Shown: piece by piece, positions 37,101-51,000 of the stretch
How the letters are laid out: every line of letters begins with the position of its first letter
Numbering within the stretch: the stretch's first letter is position 1
Assembly: GCA_002943765.1 (NCBI GenBank)
Contig: PQWQ01000007.1
Span: forward strand, 64,501-128,500
Source of the DNA: Psoroptes ovis
Lineage: Eukaryota; Arthropoda; Arachnida; Sarcoptiformes; Psoroptidae
Length of the DNA stretch: 64,000 nt
Direction of reading: 5' to 3'
Notes under the pieces: generated by a model
Database searches by the model: none
Told to the model about the DNA's origin: nothing
Seen by the model: only the letters and a program-made list of their open reading frames with translations
Position numbers and translations under genes: made by a program

Positions 37101-40100
37101 GATAACGTTGTGCTTGCATATAATAATGTCGACGTATCATACTTTCAAATTCATGTCCACTCAATTGACCATTATAATTTTGAATGGCTAATATTTCCAG
37201 AGCATCTTCGATTTGCATTGTATTTGGTTTTTTCGATATTTCTAATTTCCAAATTTCTAAAATATCACGTAAAAATATGACCGGTTCTTTTATTGGCCAA
37301 TCATTGAATCGTTTAGTATCGCATAAATTTTTCAAATAATAAATATTACAAAATAATTCATTTTCCAATTGTTCATAACGAATCGGTGGAATGGGACAAT
37401 ATTGATATATTGCTCTAACATTCGAATATAATCGAGGACTGAAATCAACAATATGTGCCGATATTTTCTCAATCATAAAACGACGCATTTCATAATTCCA
37501 TATTACTTCAGGTGTATCGAATTCACCTAAAAATACTTTGGCAAATTCTTCGGGGCCATAATTTTCCAAATAAAAAACCATTGCTTCAGGTATCATTTGA
37601 CTTAATATGCTACGTTGTAAAATAGATTGTTGTTGTTGTTGGTTTTGTTCATCACTTTTGAATGATTGTTTCATATGTGTTAAATGCAATAATCGACTTA
37701 TGGGAAGAATATTTGATCCAGTATACATCAGTATAAAATAAAACATACCAGTTTGATATAGCAATGATATTCTTGGATTATCTTCAATTATCAAATATAA
37801 TAATGTTGCTATACGTTCAACAATTATTGGATCAAATGTTAATAATAAATGAACAATATGTCGCAGACAACTTTCATCGGATAGTATTTGCTTTACTTTC
37901 GGTATTGGACGTATGATTGCATTGTCGGGCTCTGGCGTACGACTTGGATAACGTTGACATATTTGAATCAACATATCTAATATATAAATGGTCATATTAT
38001 TCTCTTGGAATATTGATAAACCTTCACCCATTAATGACCATTTTAATTGTGCAATTTCACATACTTGTAACCATGAATTATAGCCTTGGGCCCAGCATTT
38101 AGTCGTGGCTGTTATTTTACCATCTTTCCATAATTGTTTCAAATCAGCAAAACTAATTGCTTCATCTTTGGTGGATATATGCCATTCTTTTTCCATTGAT
38201 TCACGTAGCATTTCGGGTGATGCTTCAATTACATTTGTTTGCGTTGGTATAACGGCACGATTAACATGTAAATGTGATAATGTTGCTAAATCAATCAAAA
38301 TCAATAGACCATCCGAACGAAGCAATGAACGTATATTTGTTGATTGTTTAATTATTTTACCCAAAAATTCAACAATACGATCACGTAATGTACGATGATG
38401 ACAGCTATTTAAAATATTCAACAAAAATTCAATATCACTAAATGAACCAATTTGTTCATCATATTTATCATAAATGATCGACATTGCTTGCAAACAATTT
38501 GATTTCATCGATATATTTGAATTGGATAAAAAACGATGATATAATGCATTGAAAAATTCAATCGGTGATTTAATATATAATGAACTATCAATATCAGTTT
38601 TAGATGAATCATTATTATTATTGGTTGATGATGATGATGATCCTTGACTTAATAATAAACGTAAATAATAATTACCAATCTTAAGTTCATCATCTAATGA
38701 CCGATAATGAACTTCGAATTCATCATAGTTCCATGATAATAATTGGACGGAATGTAGCTCACGTTCATTACGTAAAAATGAAATCTCTTTTTCTAAGGCT
38801 TCACGAAGTTCTTCACGTGTTTTATGATTCCATATTAAATCTGGTTTCGAATGATTTTGTGTGAATTGATAGAAAAACATGTTCCAATTCAAATTGGATT
38901 TAACAAATTCACGTCGTCTACGTAAAACAATGGTTGGTTGAATGGTCGGATCGTTATTAGCCAAAGCAACACCGATACCGGTTGTAATTCCGATACGCTT
39001 ACGCCAATGATTGAAAACATTTTCGAGATGTCGTTCAACATTACGTACCACAGCATATTGATCACGTATTTTTTGCAAATTTGACACCGGTTTCTGTGAT
39101 AAATCTTGAGCAATTTTCAAATTATCTCTTGCATTCAATGTTGACATTGTATCTGCGGGTGGCTGTTCTTTTGATTCAAAATAATTCAATAAACCGAGGG
39201 GGAATATGTTTTGTAAGATTGACCATGCAATATCATTATCGACTGTCCATAATGAAATCAATTTTCTGGATAATATTTGAATCGGTAAGAATTTTTCACG
39301 TGAAACAATTGGATATAATGAAGCATTTAAATGGAATAAAAATGTGCCCTCCGTCAACGCCAATTTTTGCATTTCATTAGCGATAATCGAATTACCTTCT
39401 TCAATCATCGCTTTCATTAATAAACATGTGGCTTTCACAATCGATAACGATTGATGATCAAACAAGCGGAATAAACAACGGCCATATTTTGATACATGCA
39501 ACAATAATTGATCAAAATGGCCACCATCAGTAGTTTCGGAGTATGGTGCACACAGCGCGTATGTTATAAAATCTAATATTGCCGATATGATTAATGCACC
39601 GGTACCTTTGTAAATATGATATTTCATCATTTCTAGTATGATTGGCAAAAAGCTTTTCGAACTGAGCAGAAACCCCTTGTTTTTTTGTTCGTAAAACAAA
39701 TCATTTTCATCATGTACAGGCTATCGTAAAAGGCAAATTGAATACATTAAAAATTAATCGAAATTTTTAATTCAAAATACTTACCTGCATCAATGTCGAC
39801 AGCATATCGATAGCTGTGAATATTAATACATCATTTTCTTTGTCAAAAGCTTTTTTAACTTTCCGGAAAAGCTGTTCAATTTCTTGTTGTTTGTACTTAC
39901 GATCGCTATTGTTGATGAAATATGAGAAACCAAAACGTGTTGTGAATAAATTCTTCAGCACCAATAGCTTAATATTAAAATCGGATAATTCTTTATCACA
40001 TTGTTCTTCATACAGTAATTCTTGTATTGCTTGATGAATAAATTTTTCTTGTTCTTTTTGATTACGTTTTGATTCATTTTGTTCAATTAACATTATTTTG

Positions 40101-41326
40101 CTATTCGCTGATTGATTATTGCTCGGATTATTTACGTTCGATTGAAAGAATGTTGTTTCGAGGAAAAATTCCAATGCTTGTAATAAATCTTTATTTTTTG
40201 AATTAATGAATCTTGTTACATCAATTTCTGGTTGTATTATTATTTTATGATGATGACAATCTAGTTTTATCGATACATTTGTATTACCAGATGATCGTAC
40301 ACTATCCATTAATGATGATAATAATGAATCACGTTCAGTGGATGTGTAAAGACGGCGATCACCATTCAAATAAAGAATTGCAAATTTTTGAGAATGATTT
40401 GTAGGCCGTACAATTGAATATATTTCAGTTAAATGTCGAACATTTATCAGTGTACTTGTGGTTACATCACGTTCAATTAGGCAATTATCGGTGAATGCTA
40501 ATATTATTCTTTTCGATTGTTCATTGATCATTGTGGAAACATTATTATCGTTGTTGAATAATTTAATTTTATTCACATTAAATACATGTATTGGCATCAC
40601 CAGTGATTGACGAGCAATGCCGAAACGATTCTCATGATAATGTGCATATGACATTGGTTCATTTGAAACAGGTATTACGATGCCGATATTTTTCCTCGCA
40701 ATCAAACGTATACGATCAATGATTTCTTGTGTATTATTACCATCTTGCATTATGAACATGTGTAAACGTTCATTTTCAGTTGTTGATATGATCAATGATG
40801 GGCCATAATCACAATCACGAACATGTATTAAACGATATATATCTTTGTACAGATATGTGGATAGAATTTGATTCGTTTTTGAATGTATTTTGTTAACACC
40901 ATATATTCCTACTTCGAGTATTACTTTATAATTTTCATCTGACCAACGATTTTTTAATACATTATAACGACGTACATTTTCCGAATATTTAGGCAATATG
41001 TTTGGACATGTTCGAAACAAATCAGTCAAAATGTCAGCTCGATATTTTGACTTGAATTTCATTTTATTATTCGGGAAATTGATGGAAAAAAATTGATCAG
41101 CACCGGTCATCACTGTCATTGATTCATCTTCATTCAATATCGGTTGAAATTCTCTGATATCGGCACAATAATAACTATTTGTTAATTTATAATCACCTAA
41201 ATCATAAGTGGCAACATTTGGTGGATCGATAACCAATAATCTTCGTAGATTACCACGCCATTGATGACTTTTTATAACAAAATAGCGCGAACCAATCGTT
41301 TTATATTCGGATTTAGGATTCATCAT
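34145..41326 (-). CDS. Rme-8: RME-8 / DNAJC13, endosomal DnaJ protein
   Basis: Four exons, 41326-39785, 39720-34918, 34852-34297 and 34227-34145, giving 2327 aa, close to the family's usual 2200-2400. RME-8 acts on early endosomes: its J domain recruits Hsc70 for clathrin removal and retrograde sorting with SNX1 and WASH. Exon 1 has the N-terminal PH-like region (YFVIKSHQWRGNLRRLLVID). Exon 2 has IWN repeats (PDLIWNHKTREELREAL, PEVIWNYEMRRFMIEKI, PYFIWNNALRAEL, PELIWTDNARSRL), a GYF_2-type segment (WKDGKITATTKCWAQGYNSW) and the J domain with the essential HPD in RYHPDKN. Exon 4 is short and encodes the conserved C-terminal tail with AGYLKQ and a PLVPPP stretch. The last exon has two AG acceptors nine bases apart (34227 or 34218). 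Start: tandem ATGs at 41326. Confidence 0.96.
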
Positions 41327-41895
41327 TATTTTTCATTCAATTAATTAATGCCAAACATTCATTGATTTTCTGAGAGATTCAATCAAAAATTTTTGTTTTC
41401 TTTGGCTCAAACAAACAACAACAACAAGTCATTCAATCAAAATCAGAGTTGTTTGATGTGATAATCATTGAACACCCGGAGATAAAAGAAATCGATCGAA
41501 TCAAGACACGGTAACAACAACTACACTAGTTTCTTTTTTCTAAAACGCCCAAATGAATAAATGAATTGGATGTTTTCAAAAAAAAAGTTTGAAAGATAAC
41601 TAAACAACAAAACAAGACGAAAATCAACAAAATTGTTTTGGAAATACGCAGGACGAAAGCTGCTGAAATTGGCAGAAAAGATGTCGACTATTTCGATCCA
41701 TTTGAATTGCAATTGATATTAGCAATTACTTGTCGCATCAATTTTTTATTTTTACTAATTCAAAAAGGAAAAAAACTGTTCAAATAATTATGACAATAAA
41801 TTATGAATTATAAACATTTCTTTGATTATTGATATATTTTCAAAGATAATATCAAGCAATTATTTTCTTCAACATTTGTGAATGGATTTCTGCCC
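41327..41895. other. Spacer between mRpS21 and Rme-8
   Basis: 570 bp of AT-rich DNA with the 3' end of mRpS21 and the Rme-8 promoter. The minus-strand open frame at 41521-41712 has no recognisable domain. No repeat element seen. Confidence 0.5.
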
Positions 41896-42195
41896 TTAAA
41901 AAATATATGCAGGATTTGGATTTGTACGATTTTTTCTAGCAACAAAATGAATTTTTCGACCCATATCTTCATCATAGATAGCTTTACATATTTGCCAACT
42001 GACACGTCTTCGTGTGTTGAATGGTTTTTCATAATAACGTGTTCGACGATAAATATCGAATAAACCTTCTGATCCCATAATACGATTCAGTACGCGTAAT
42101 GCACCATCAACGTTTCCATCACGTACCAAAACTGTTTTGCCAATGAAACGATTTAACATACGGCCACGTCCTAGGCAAACATTAGTGACGAACAT
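41896..42195 (-). CDS. mRpS21: Mitochondrial small-subunit ribosomal protein bS21m
   Basis: Intronless, 99 aa. Recognised from the bS21 core: TVLVRDGNVDGALRVLNRIM followed by YEKPFNTRRRVSWQICKAIY and a basic C-terminus (RKIHFVARKNR). Animal MRPS21 is about 87 aa with the same RRYYEKP signature. It is part of the mitoribosomal small subunit in the mitochondrial matrix. The ATG at 42195 is the first in frame. It lies upstream of Rme-8 on the same strand, with its own promoter presumably in the 800 bp before Wac's 3' end. Confidence 0.95.
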   Translation of the reverse strand: MFVTNVCLGRGRMLNRFIGKTVLVRDGNVDGALRVLNRIMGSEGLFDIYRRTRYYEKPFNTRRRVSWQICKAIYDEDMGRKIHFVARKNRTNPNPAYIF

Positions 42196-43005
42196 TTTTT
42201 TCAATTTTCCAAATTCAAATTATGAAAATTCATGAAAAACTTGGTAATCAGTAATTTACATATGAACATTTTCCATATGATTAGCTATTTCGATCCAAGT
42301 GGGTCAAATCTAAATTTAAATCGAAAAAAGTAAATAATTAAATTTAATTCATTTGTCCAATGATACACATGGATTAATCATGTTGTTTTGTTTTGTTTCA
42401 TTTAAATAGCTTTGTTTCACAAAAATGATTTTTTTTTTGTTACAAAATTTCACATTTTAAGATGATAATAAAAAAATGGTCACAAGAGAAGCAAAAAAAA
42501 TGACTTATTTACATTTCAAAGAGAGAGACAACAACAATATTCAAATGTGTGTCATCAATGGTGTTGTTGTAATGAATTGGTAATTGTAATGTTAATTCAT
42601 CATTATTTATATTATAATATAAATTTATGAATAGAAGAATCAAAATAATAAAATCGAATCAATTTAAAGGAGGGGGAGGAAAACTCATGCTTTTGGAAAT
42701 GAGAGAAAAATGAAATGAAATAAAATTCAATAAATTATAATCTGTTGTTTTTAAATGCATTCATGTTCTTGTTTTGTATGTGTTATCATCATGTGTTGAA
42801 TCAGAAAATTTAAATTTGCATGAATCTAAATTATTATCTATGAATATTGACCATTTTCGGATACCATTTGATGATTGAATTCTTTAAGATGATTTCATGC
42901 CATTCACATATAAACACAAATGGATGATGCTTGGTTGTTTTAAGAACTTTTTACTTTTTAAGTCGATCATTATTAATTCATGGAGATTAATAATCATAAT
43001 TTATA
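42196..43005. other. Spacer between Wac and mRpS21
   Basis: 810 bp, AT-rich, holding the 3' end of Wac and the mRpS21 promoter. There is a short purine-rich patch near 42670 (AGGAGGGGGAGGAAAA). No gene or repeat element seen. Confidence 0.5.
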
Positions 43006-45931
43006 CTAGGAATAATTGGCGAATTGTTTACTTTTCCATTCTTCAACAATTTTTATTTGTTGATTTGTGAATATTATCCTGGATAAAGTAGAAAATATTG
43101 ATTATAAAAAATAAATAAATCAATAAATGAATACCTTTGTTTTTGTAATGTTTTCTGTATTTCTCTTAATCTAACTAAACTTCTTGCATTTTTCAATTCA
43201 GTCAATATTCTTGTACATGAATGATTACCAATATGATTTGCTTGCTCAAATAATGCATTGGCCTTTATCAGAAAAGAAGAAAATTAATTTCGAATAATAA
43301 AACATTCAAAAAACAAATCACCTGTTTTTCCAATTGTTCCGAAAGCCAGCCACTAACATGACCAACTAAATCTTCACGATATAAATGACGAAATCGTTGC
43401 AAATCAGGTAATGAACATTTATTTTGTGTTATATTTGAACCAGTAATTGATGATATTGCCGATGTCAATGATGATGATGATGATGATTGATTATTTTTTG
43501 ATAATTCATTGATTGGTAATTGTGATGGTGATGATGATGAACGCTGATGATCAGCTGATTTTTTTGACAATAATTGATCTAAATCTTGACGAATCACATC
43601 AGAACTATTCAATAATCGATTATTACTAGCAAGCTGTTTATTATTCGAATGACTTGATCTTATGTTTGGTGAATGATTACTGGCTGAATTTGAATTAATC
43701 ATCATTGATTTTTGTTGTATTTTTTTCAACAAATTCAATAATTCTTCAGGATTCGATAGATTAATACCATGTGAATTAATGTTGAATTGTCTTAATAATT
43801 TAACAATTATGTTTAGCATATTTGAATTATTGTTATTATTAATATTTGCATTACTATTTATATTTGAATTATTATTATTATTTATATTATTCGATATCGA
43901 TGATGGTGATGCGGTCGATGTGTTCGATCCAATCGTTGTCATTGCTTTCATTATGAATGATGATATATTCGTATCATTTATGAATGAATTTGGTGAACAA
44001 CCATCCAATCTGTTAATCAATGATTCCTTATTCATCGGTTTAGTCGAATGGCTTGATTCATTAATTATTGATTCATCTTTTTGATGGTTATCCGATGAAT
44101 CATTATCATCATCATTATTATGACGATTATTAGTGTCATTTTGATGATTATTCAGGAATTTTTTATTTATGGATATCAAATTGCTATTCGAATCGCCATC
44201 TGAATCATTGCTATCACCAATTTTAGCATGATTAATTGACGATGATGATTGTTCCATTTGATATTTTGGTCTACTGCCACCACCACCACTACTACTTCTT
44301 CTTCTTCTTTTACGACGATTATGATAACGATTATTGATTGAATAATCATCATCAGCGCTATCATCAGTTATTATATCATCATCATCATTTGGATCATGAT
44401 CATCATATTTGTTATTCATTCGATTTTTATTTCTATTAAGGTGATCATCATCACAATCTTCATCATCGATATTCATATCGATACGATTCTTATTATTATT
44501 ATTATTATGAGATCTAGATGTTGATGATGATGATGAATTGTTATAATAATTATGACGATGATATGATGAATAACTTGTTGCTGCTGCTGATGGACTTGGT
44601 GACCTATGCCGCGATGTTGAACGATGTCTTGAAAGCTTCTTTTGATATTGATTAGTATTATCATCATCATTATTATGTAAATAATATCTATCATTATGTG
44701 TATTCGATACATTAGTTGATGATGAATTATTATCAGATGGTGAATGATTCGAATATGAATATGATTTTGGTTGTTGTTGTTCATATTTATCATTATCATA
44801 TTTATTTTGGTGACCATAATGATTATGATCATGATGATATTTACTACTACTACTAGTGCTGCTATAATGATGATTATGATGATGATAATTATCACGATCA
44901 CGATTATTACTATTATTAATTAATGAAGAATTATTATTATTATTATATCTACTAATTACATTTCTATTCTGTTGTTCTTCCCATTCGATCCATTCTTCAG
45001 GCTTTTGCCATTGTGATACTTCAGTTTTACTATTATAATAATAACGTTTACCAGATGAACTTATTTGTTCGGACCAATGGCCAAAATATTTTTTATTTGA
45101 AATCGAATTATGATGATGATTATAAGATGTATATGCATTACGATGATGATGATTCGAATTATAATGACCATTATCATAATAGCCATGTCTTGTATCATCA
45201 TATCTTGAGCTTTTTTTCATTGTCAACGATAATTTAGATGACCTGTGATGATGATAATATTCATTACTATATCGATGATAATTATTATTATTATGTCCAC
45301 GATTATTAATCATTGATGACGATGATGATGATGATTGCGGTAATGTTGGCGATTTTGATGATGATAATCGAATATATTTCTTGCTCGAAGCTCTTTCATA
45401 ATACTTGCTTCTTTTATTTCGATTTATATTCTTTGATGATTCGTCATTGTCATCATCATCATCACTGTCACGTCTTCGATTATTGTTATTGTTATTATTT
45501 CGTTCAGAATATTTGTTTATATTCATATATCTACTCAAATTATCATCATCATTATTACGAGATCTTGAAGAGCTCCATGATTCTCGTGAATTTGGCCGAC
45601 GACGGCCGCGGCGATGATCCTCATCATCATCATCATCATCACTATGGTTTTTTGTTCGACATCTTGATATTGGTGGTGATGCCGATGATGACGATGACGA
45701 TGATGATGAAGCTGTTGTCGATGATGATGTTGATGGTGTTGGTGATTGTTGTTTCGGATTTTGATTATTATGATGATGATGCTGTTTATGTATGGATATT
45801 AATGATTCAGGTGATGATGAATATTCTTTTCGATGTTTTATCATAGCCGAAGTGGATAATGATGATCTATATGGTTCATAGGTTGTGGATTGTGGTCTTT
45901 TTGTCGTTGTTGCTGTAGAATACTTATTCAT
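43006..45931 (-). CDS. Wac: WAC, WW-domain adaptor with coiled coil
   Basis: Three exons, 45931-43322, 43262-43135 and 43078-43006 (936 aa; phases 0 and 2). WAC is a nuclear adaptor that links RNF20/40-dependent H2B ubiquitination to RNA polymerase II and also acts in autophagy and TTT-Pontin/Reptin assembly. The WW domain lies near residues 283-320: HWSEQISSSGKRYYYN, then TEVSQWQKPEEWIEWEE. This matches WAC, including its unusual conserved ends. The C-terminal coiled coil spans all three exons: LVGHVSGWLSEQLEKQ, LTELKNARSLVRLREIQKTL and FTNQQIKIVEEWK. Between and before these, the protein is extremely rich in Asn, Ser, Asp, His and Arg repeats, which makes it longer than the roughly 650-residue vertebrate protein. 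Start: ATG at 45931. Assignment rests on WW plus C-terminal coil and is firm. Confidence 0.94.
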
Positions 45932-48045
45932 TTTATATAACTCGATTAATTAAATAAGATTTCTCCATTCAAACAATATACAAATAACATGTTATTGTTT
46001 CTAATATTTCATGGGTCCCACATCAAAATGTATAAAGCAAACAACAACAAAATTCCGATCAATTCATCATCATTGGTGCCAAACCGAATAGATTCATAGA
46101 AGGTAGAGAAAACATAAATCAAAAATTGGTTTTTCGAATTTTCACAACGACAATATTTACCCACCAAAAACATCCTAAAATACGTACCCCCTAATCAGAT
46201 TGATTCAATTCGATATATCAATGTTTTGGGCTGCGTTTGTCCAAAAGTTTAATCGTAAAATCACCGATAAAATGATTGAATTAACTTGGAAAGAGTATTA
46301 AATTATGAACAACAATATGAATAATACTGTTGTTGAAATGTTTTTCTGTGACTACCCAAAAAATGAAACAAATTTAACGATGATTTAATTGGTAAATGAT
46401 TTTTCGATTATAATTTCATTTAATTGTTTCATTTGTCGAAATTTTTTTATTTTTGTTCAACTTTAAACATCCAACAATAACAACAACAACAAAATAGATA
46501 TTGTGGCCATTCCTTTAAACTAAAATTTCATTGAGAGAAAATAATTTACGATGCTCAATTTCGTTAAAGTTGTAGCAGCATACAAATCAGCTATATCTTG
46601 AAATGTGTGCTCGACTCAAAATTCTATGCTGCTACTAGTTTAAATTACGGCTGCTAGCATTGAACGCAACATTTTTTTTACGTTCATTTAAAATAGCTTC
46701 TCAATATATGATCTCATTATGACCATAACACCGTAGTACAAATGTTCATTTTTTTTTTTTTTTTGATTTTCTGCTCAAACACTCACTGCTCTTTGCCACT
46801 GCTCAAAATGTATACGCGTTTATTTGGGTTCATCTGCGTTTGTCATCAATCGATGATGGCTAATAAATTCTTTAATTAAAAAACAAGTTAATGTATGGCT
46901 CCAATATATTCAAATCGATTCCGGAAGGAAATTTATTTATATTCGATATAAGACATGATTTCAAGAAAAAAAATTCGAAGATTCGATGCATTCTTCATTC
47001 GATCAGAATCTAAGAAATGATGAATTTTTATAATGAAATAAACAAATAATAATTGATAATTCTCTGGAAAACTTTTTCCATTCACATCACCCAAACTCAA
47101 AACAAAACGGGACAAAATTCCAAGAATCTTTATTTCATCTTCATTTTTTCGTATTCTTCTAATCTATTCTTCAAATTGATCTCAAACGAAAATCAATGAA
47201 TACAAAATTGGAATAATTGTAAATTTATTCACAATCATTGTCTTAATTGTTTTTCGATCATGAACACAGAAAAATTAAAAAACTTGTTAAAACAAGTACT
47301 TTCAGCGTATGAATGAGGTATAATTTTTTCACCAATTTCAACATTCTCAGTAACAGCTTGACCAAAAAGGACACATCCCTCTTTCTGGGTGTAAATAGAA
47401 TACGCATGCCTCTATTTTTTGAAAAATGATAAAATTCGAAAATAACACAAATATATGCTACTGCTTTACACCTTTGATCATCAAAAAAAAAAAATTGTGT
47501 AATGAATCTCAAAATGTTTACAACAACAAAAACAAAATAATTTTATAAAACTATAGTCTTATCAATTTAGTATCATATTTTTCTCACTGAAATTAGATGT
47601 TTTAATATTTTTGAGACCTTTTTATTTCATTCAAAAATTCGGTCCAGAAAATGTTTTTCAAGAATATTAACAGTCTTTGTTTTTTAATTAAATGACAACG
47701 TGTTACTTTGATTTGGTTAATTGAATAATTAATTATCATTTGATTATTTCTTATGTGAAAATTTCAAGACAATTACCAGTTCGATAAGCAGCAGAAAATA
47801 TATTCGAAATCATCTTAATATCAATATCTGTGATTAAATCAAATGTAATTGGACTAAATATGAAATTATGAATCATGAAATGTTTGGAATTTTGGAACAA
47901 AATTATCATTCGAGCATTTTCATCATCTAGTCTTAATCATCATTAGTTTCATTAATGTAGAAACCATCTAATAAGAAAAAAAATATCAACGACTAAATTG
48001 TAATCGATTCTTATTGTTGGTCAAAGGTTACAACAATAATTAATC
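45932..48045. other. Intergenic region between Wac and baboon
   Basis: About 2.1 kb between divergent genes, expected to hold both promoters. No supported coding exon. Seen: an inverted repeat pairing GTAGCAGCATA (46572) with TATGCTGCTAC (46625), a 16-nt T run near 46748 and a poly-A run near 47485. Confidence 0.5.
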
Positions 48046-51000
48046 ATGTTAAATAAAAATTTAAATTATAATATCATTTCGTTATTGTTCATAATATGTA
48101 CGAAAATAACAATCGTTTCGGGTGAGTGAAATTGATTTGATTAAAGTCTATTGTTTCTTTGAACCCCACTATAAATTTGATCGAATTTTTTACATAATTT
48201 TTCGATTCGAAATCAAATACTTTTGAATATACTCAACAAGAAAAATTAAAATGTCAAAATCCTTTGATGACAAATATGAGCGTGCTGATTCGATGACCAA
48301 ACAATTAGAGTTGAAACATGAAGATTTTGAAAAAATTTCCAAATTATTATCAATCGAATTTGATCATGGTCTTCGATCGACAAAAGAATCGATTGTGAAA
48401 ATGTATTTGACATATGTTCGATCCCTGCCAAATCGTAAAGAAAATGGAAAATATTTAGCGCTGGATTTAGGTGGCACTAATGTTCGAGTTTTATTGTTAC
48501 AATTTATTAATCAAAATTTATCATCATCCACCGGACCACGAAATAATGATGAATCGATTCGAATAATCGATTCTTTGGCCAAACCAATACCAGCCGAGAT
48601 ATTTTATGGTAGTGGACAGCAATTATTTGATTTTATTGCCGAAATGATTGTATCGTTTGCCCTCAAAAATAAATTAGCCGGTGTACGTATTGCTCTAGGT
48701 TTTACGTTCAGTTTTCCTGTTATTCAACATGGTTTGGCTGAAGCAACATTGGTCACTTGGACTAAATCATTTGTTTGTCCAGGTGTTGTCGGATATGATG
48801 TTGTACGATTGCTGAAATCCGCATTGAAACGTAAAATGCATCAATCGATACCATATATTGATGTTGTCGCTATTATTAATGATACAACTGGCACGTTGAT
48901 TTATGGCTCATTGAAAGATAAGAATTGTTTGATTGGATTGATTGTTGGCACTGGAAGCAATGCATGTTATGTTGAAAAATTGAATAATATTGAAAAATGG
49001 CCATTTAATTATAGTGATCCAAAACAAGTCATAATCAATTGTGAATGTGGTGCATTTGGTGATAATCATGTGCTGGATTGGTCATTAACACAATGGGATC
49101 GTCTTTTAAATTATGAATCATTAAACTTGAATAAACAAATACATGAAAAATTAATCAGTGGCATGTATCTGCCTGAAATATTTCGTCGTTGTTTATTAAC
49201 ATTGATTGAATCCAATTTATTATTCGATGGTCGTATGCCATTGAAGCTGCTTCGACCTTATTCAATCAAAACTAAATATATGTCACAAATAGATTTGGAC
49301 AATAAATGCAATCATAATTTATCTAATACAAGAGCTGCGCTTCAAGAAATATTTGCCGATAACCCTTTATTTAAAAATGGATTCAGCGACACAGACGTAC
49401 GCATTGTACATATGATCAATCAGCGTATAACACGGCGATCAGCTAATTTTGTTGCCACAACATTGTGGACATTGATGTGTCGTATTAAATATCAAGATGA
49501 TATTTCCATCGCATATGATGGATCATTGATTTGTCGGCATCCATTTTATCGACAATGGATTGAAGCGAAATTGAATGAATTTATCGATAAAAGTGGCTTG
49601 CGGAAAAATTACCGAATGATACATGCAAATGATGGCAGTCTTTTTGGTGCTGCAATCGTAGCCGGAATTTGTTATCGTGAAAAGCGGCCCAAATTCATTA
49701 AGAAACACGGAAAAGTCTATGAAATAACAAGATTTTAATCATCTTAATAACTTTATTATTCTAACTCAAAAATTTAAATTAAACTAAATTAAGAATTATA
49801 TTTGATTAATCATAAAATTATTTGCAAACACAGGTTTACTATGTCACTGTGATATTTGTGAAAAAGATAATAATACATGTATAACAGATGGTGTTTGTGC
49901 GGCGACATTGTACAAGGAATCAGGCAAAATACGTACATCTTACAGGTAAGGGTCAATAATCTGTTTGTTTTAATGTTTCGAATGTTTTTGAATATATTTA
50001 ACCCTTGCCAATATCATCAATAATAACTAATCTATAAATGTTTGACTTACTTATGATAAAGATGTTATGATAAAAAAGATTTATTACCACCTGAAAATCC
50101 TGTACATTGTCAATATTCAAAACGTCTGCAACATAATGTTGACATTCATTGTTGTGATGATCAAGATTATTGTAATAAAAATTTTCATTTTAATCCACAA
50201 TTATTCATTAATAATAATAATGATGACTCTGATTTCGAATCTGGTAAGTTTTTCTCATTATATTTTCACTCATATATTTTGTCATTTTGTCCCTGTCATA
50301 TCAGTGTTTTTGGTCATTTTCCACCACTAATAATTGACCTCAGTTTTGACCGAATTATTCTGATTCTGATAATTTGATTTGATAATTTGCTCTTTTTTTG
50401 ATTTCATGACCAAAAATGACTTAAAATAAACACAATCACACAGATGTAAGCATAGATATTCATTATTTCCAAACGATAATCCCGAATGGTGTGAAAAATT
50501 AGTGAATAAAAATAGTAATAATCAACAACAATATTCAATCAGCTGTTGTAATAGTTATGATTATTGTAATTTGAAAATCGAATTTAATAATTTTCAATTT
50601 ATTTCGAATGATAGTAATTTTGATGATGAAGGTAAGACACATTTATTCTGATATGAAAATATATGTGTGTCCCCTTTGACATCTGTGTGTTTGTGTTCAA
50701 TTTGTTGTGGTCGTTGTTTTTTGAATCATTTCTATTAATGTGTTATTCTATTCTTTTACTACCTTCGAATCTAATTTTGAATTCAATCAATCGTTTCTTT
50801 ATTTCAGGAGCATCAAATTATTTGACTAAAAATTTATCAATCATAATCATCTGTTTAGCAATATTATTTTGTTTATTATTCACATTAATCATAATAATAA
50901 TATTTCGTCGTAAAACACAAATAAAAACGAAAAAGAAACATTTCATTAATGATATTGAAGGTAGTGTTGCCAGTCGTGATCCATTAATACCTGGACAATT

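Noticed and set aside
45313..45846. Long plus-strand open frames opposite Wac
   Set aside because: They are antisense translations of the trinucleotide runs in Wac (Met, Tyr and His runs) and have no domain.
50062..50631. Reading exons 3a and 3b of baboon as two consecutive constitutive exons
   Set aside because: The phases do not match (3a ends in phase 1, 3b begins in phase 2) and the joined frame meets a stop quickly.
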